23,195 nucleotides of DNA, from assembly GCA_039178835.1 (NCBI GenBank), contig JBCDFA010000089.1, positions 1-23,195 of the forward strand, given 5' to 3'. The notes beneath the pieces are model-generated. The model worked only from the letters and a program-made list of their open reading frames with translations, did not search any database and was not told where the DNA came from. The stretch is from AL-N1 sp039178835. Lineage in GTDB: Bacteria; Chloroflexota; Chloroflexia; Chloroflexales; Roseiflexaceae. The position numbers were made by a program, and so were the translations under genes. Positions 22,866 to 23,195 of this stretch are shown here, in pieces (the first letter of the stretch is position 1; each line of letters begins with the position of its first letter).

Positions 22866-23195
22866 TCAAAAAGGTTCAATACGGTACGCCACAAAGGGAT
22901 CAGAGGAGTCCCCACAATACCTTTGAGGTGGTCGAGCGATATCCGTCTGTACCCACCCGGCAGGTATCGTACTTTCACAAATCCAGTAGGACTGGCCAGG
23001 GACCAATGGTTCAATGTGATAGGCCACATACGGATCAGAGGAGTCCCCACAATACCTTTGAGGTGGTCGAGCGATATCGGTACGCACCCACCCAGAGGGG
23101 GTAGTATCTTGACATACCCAGTAGGACCGCCCCGGTTCTAGTGGTTCAATGTGATAGGCCACATACGGATCAGAGGAGTCCCCACAATACCTTTG
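22866..23195 (-). CDS. C-terminal part of a 45-residue tandem-repeat protein (partial)
   Basis: The minus-strand frame is open through the right edge and stops with TGA at 22866-22868, so the 5' part is outside; the GTG at 23162 is an internal Val codon. The visible ~109 residues consist of 45-residue units: VAYHIEPLVPGQSYWICEST, then IPAGWVQTDIARPPQRYCGD and SSDPY. Two full units and the start of another are visible, the last ending abruptly after VAYRIEPF. Each unit has two Cys, two to three aromatic Trp/Tyr positions and a PG turn, suggesting a small disulfide-bonded beta module, probably extracellular. I do not recognise the family. The unit-to-unit DNA identity is high, so copy number could vary between strains. 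Confidence 0.7.
   Translation of the reverse strand, partial: QRYCGDSSDPYVAYHIEPLEPGRSYWVCQDTTPSGWVRTDIARPPQRYCGDSSDPYVAYHIEPLVPGQSYWICESTIPAGWVQTDIARPPQRYCGDSSDPFVAYRIEPF
22901..23195 (-). repeat. 135-bp in-frame tandem repeat
   Basis: The landmark cagaggagtccccacaatac recurs at 22901, 23036 and 23171, exactly 135 bases apart each time (45 codons). The array continues past the window edge. Confidence 0.9.

Noticed and set aside
22866..23195. A CRISPR array at the right edge
   Set aside because: The period is 135 bases and in frame (45 codons) with an open reading frame through it; it is a protein-coding tandem repeat.

Overview
The window looks like a chromosomal segment of a Chloroflexota bacterium, probably a filamentous Chloroflexia-type genome with mid-range GC. 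This is inference from gene content: large GT-C glycosyltransferases with a C-terminal beta-domain, an FG-GAP/PKD surface protein, a FeoC-like helix-turn-helix remnant, an archaeal-like short PurA homologue, and dispersed CCTGAGCC(T/G)GTCGAAGG repeats. No rRNA, tRNA, CRISPR array or complete insertion sequence was seen.

Layout. 1-3.5 kb: tail of an NmrA/SDR-type oxidoreductase, two orphan hypothetical genes on the minus strand, a repeat cluster, and a TetR gene divergent from a small membrane protein, with a palindromic operator over the TetR promoter. 3.5-7.7 kb: a hypothetical gene, a large GT-C membrane glycosyltransferase and a tyrosine recombinase that appears to be read from a leaderless mRNA. 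7.7-11.5 kb: a rearranged block. It holds repeats and hairpins, a 5'-truncated inverted copy of a secreted-protein gene, a 5'-truncated and frameshifted FG-GAP/PKD beta-propeller gene, and the intact paralogue of the first fragment. 11.5-18.5 kb: a FeoC-like pseudogene, then an apparent efflux operon: TetR regulator, a short remnant of the RND 5' end, a full RND pump, a lipoprotein membrane-fusion protein and an ECF sigma factor, closed by a strong terminator. Near-identical palindromes sit at the TetR promoter and at the promoter in front of the RND genes. 18.5-23.2 kb: a short PurA/PurZ-superfamily enzyme with its own extended -10 promoter, a decayed fragment with a TM segment and GT-type beta-domain, a GT39-like glycosyltransferase on the minus strand, and the C-terminal end of a protein made of 45-residue repeats running off the right edge.

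How it works together. The best-supported functional unit is the TetR-RND-MFP-sigma cluster. TetR probably represses itself and the pump through the twin operators, and pump and lipoprotein adaptor would form an exporter. The two GT-C enzymes suggest cell-envelope glycosylation, but nothing links them directly. Many broken genes (FG-GAP, inverted paralogue, FeoC-like, RND remnant, beta-domain fragment) and repeats in their gaps mark a plastic region. The points most worth follow-up are the PurA-like enzyme with a GDSGKGK motif, the head-to-head truncation junction near 8.84 kb, and the twin-operator efflux unit with its duplicated leader.
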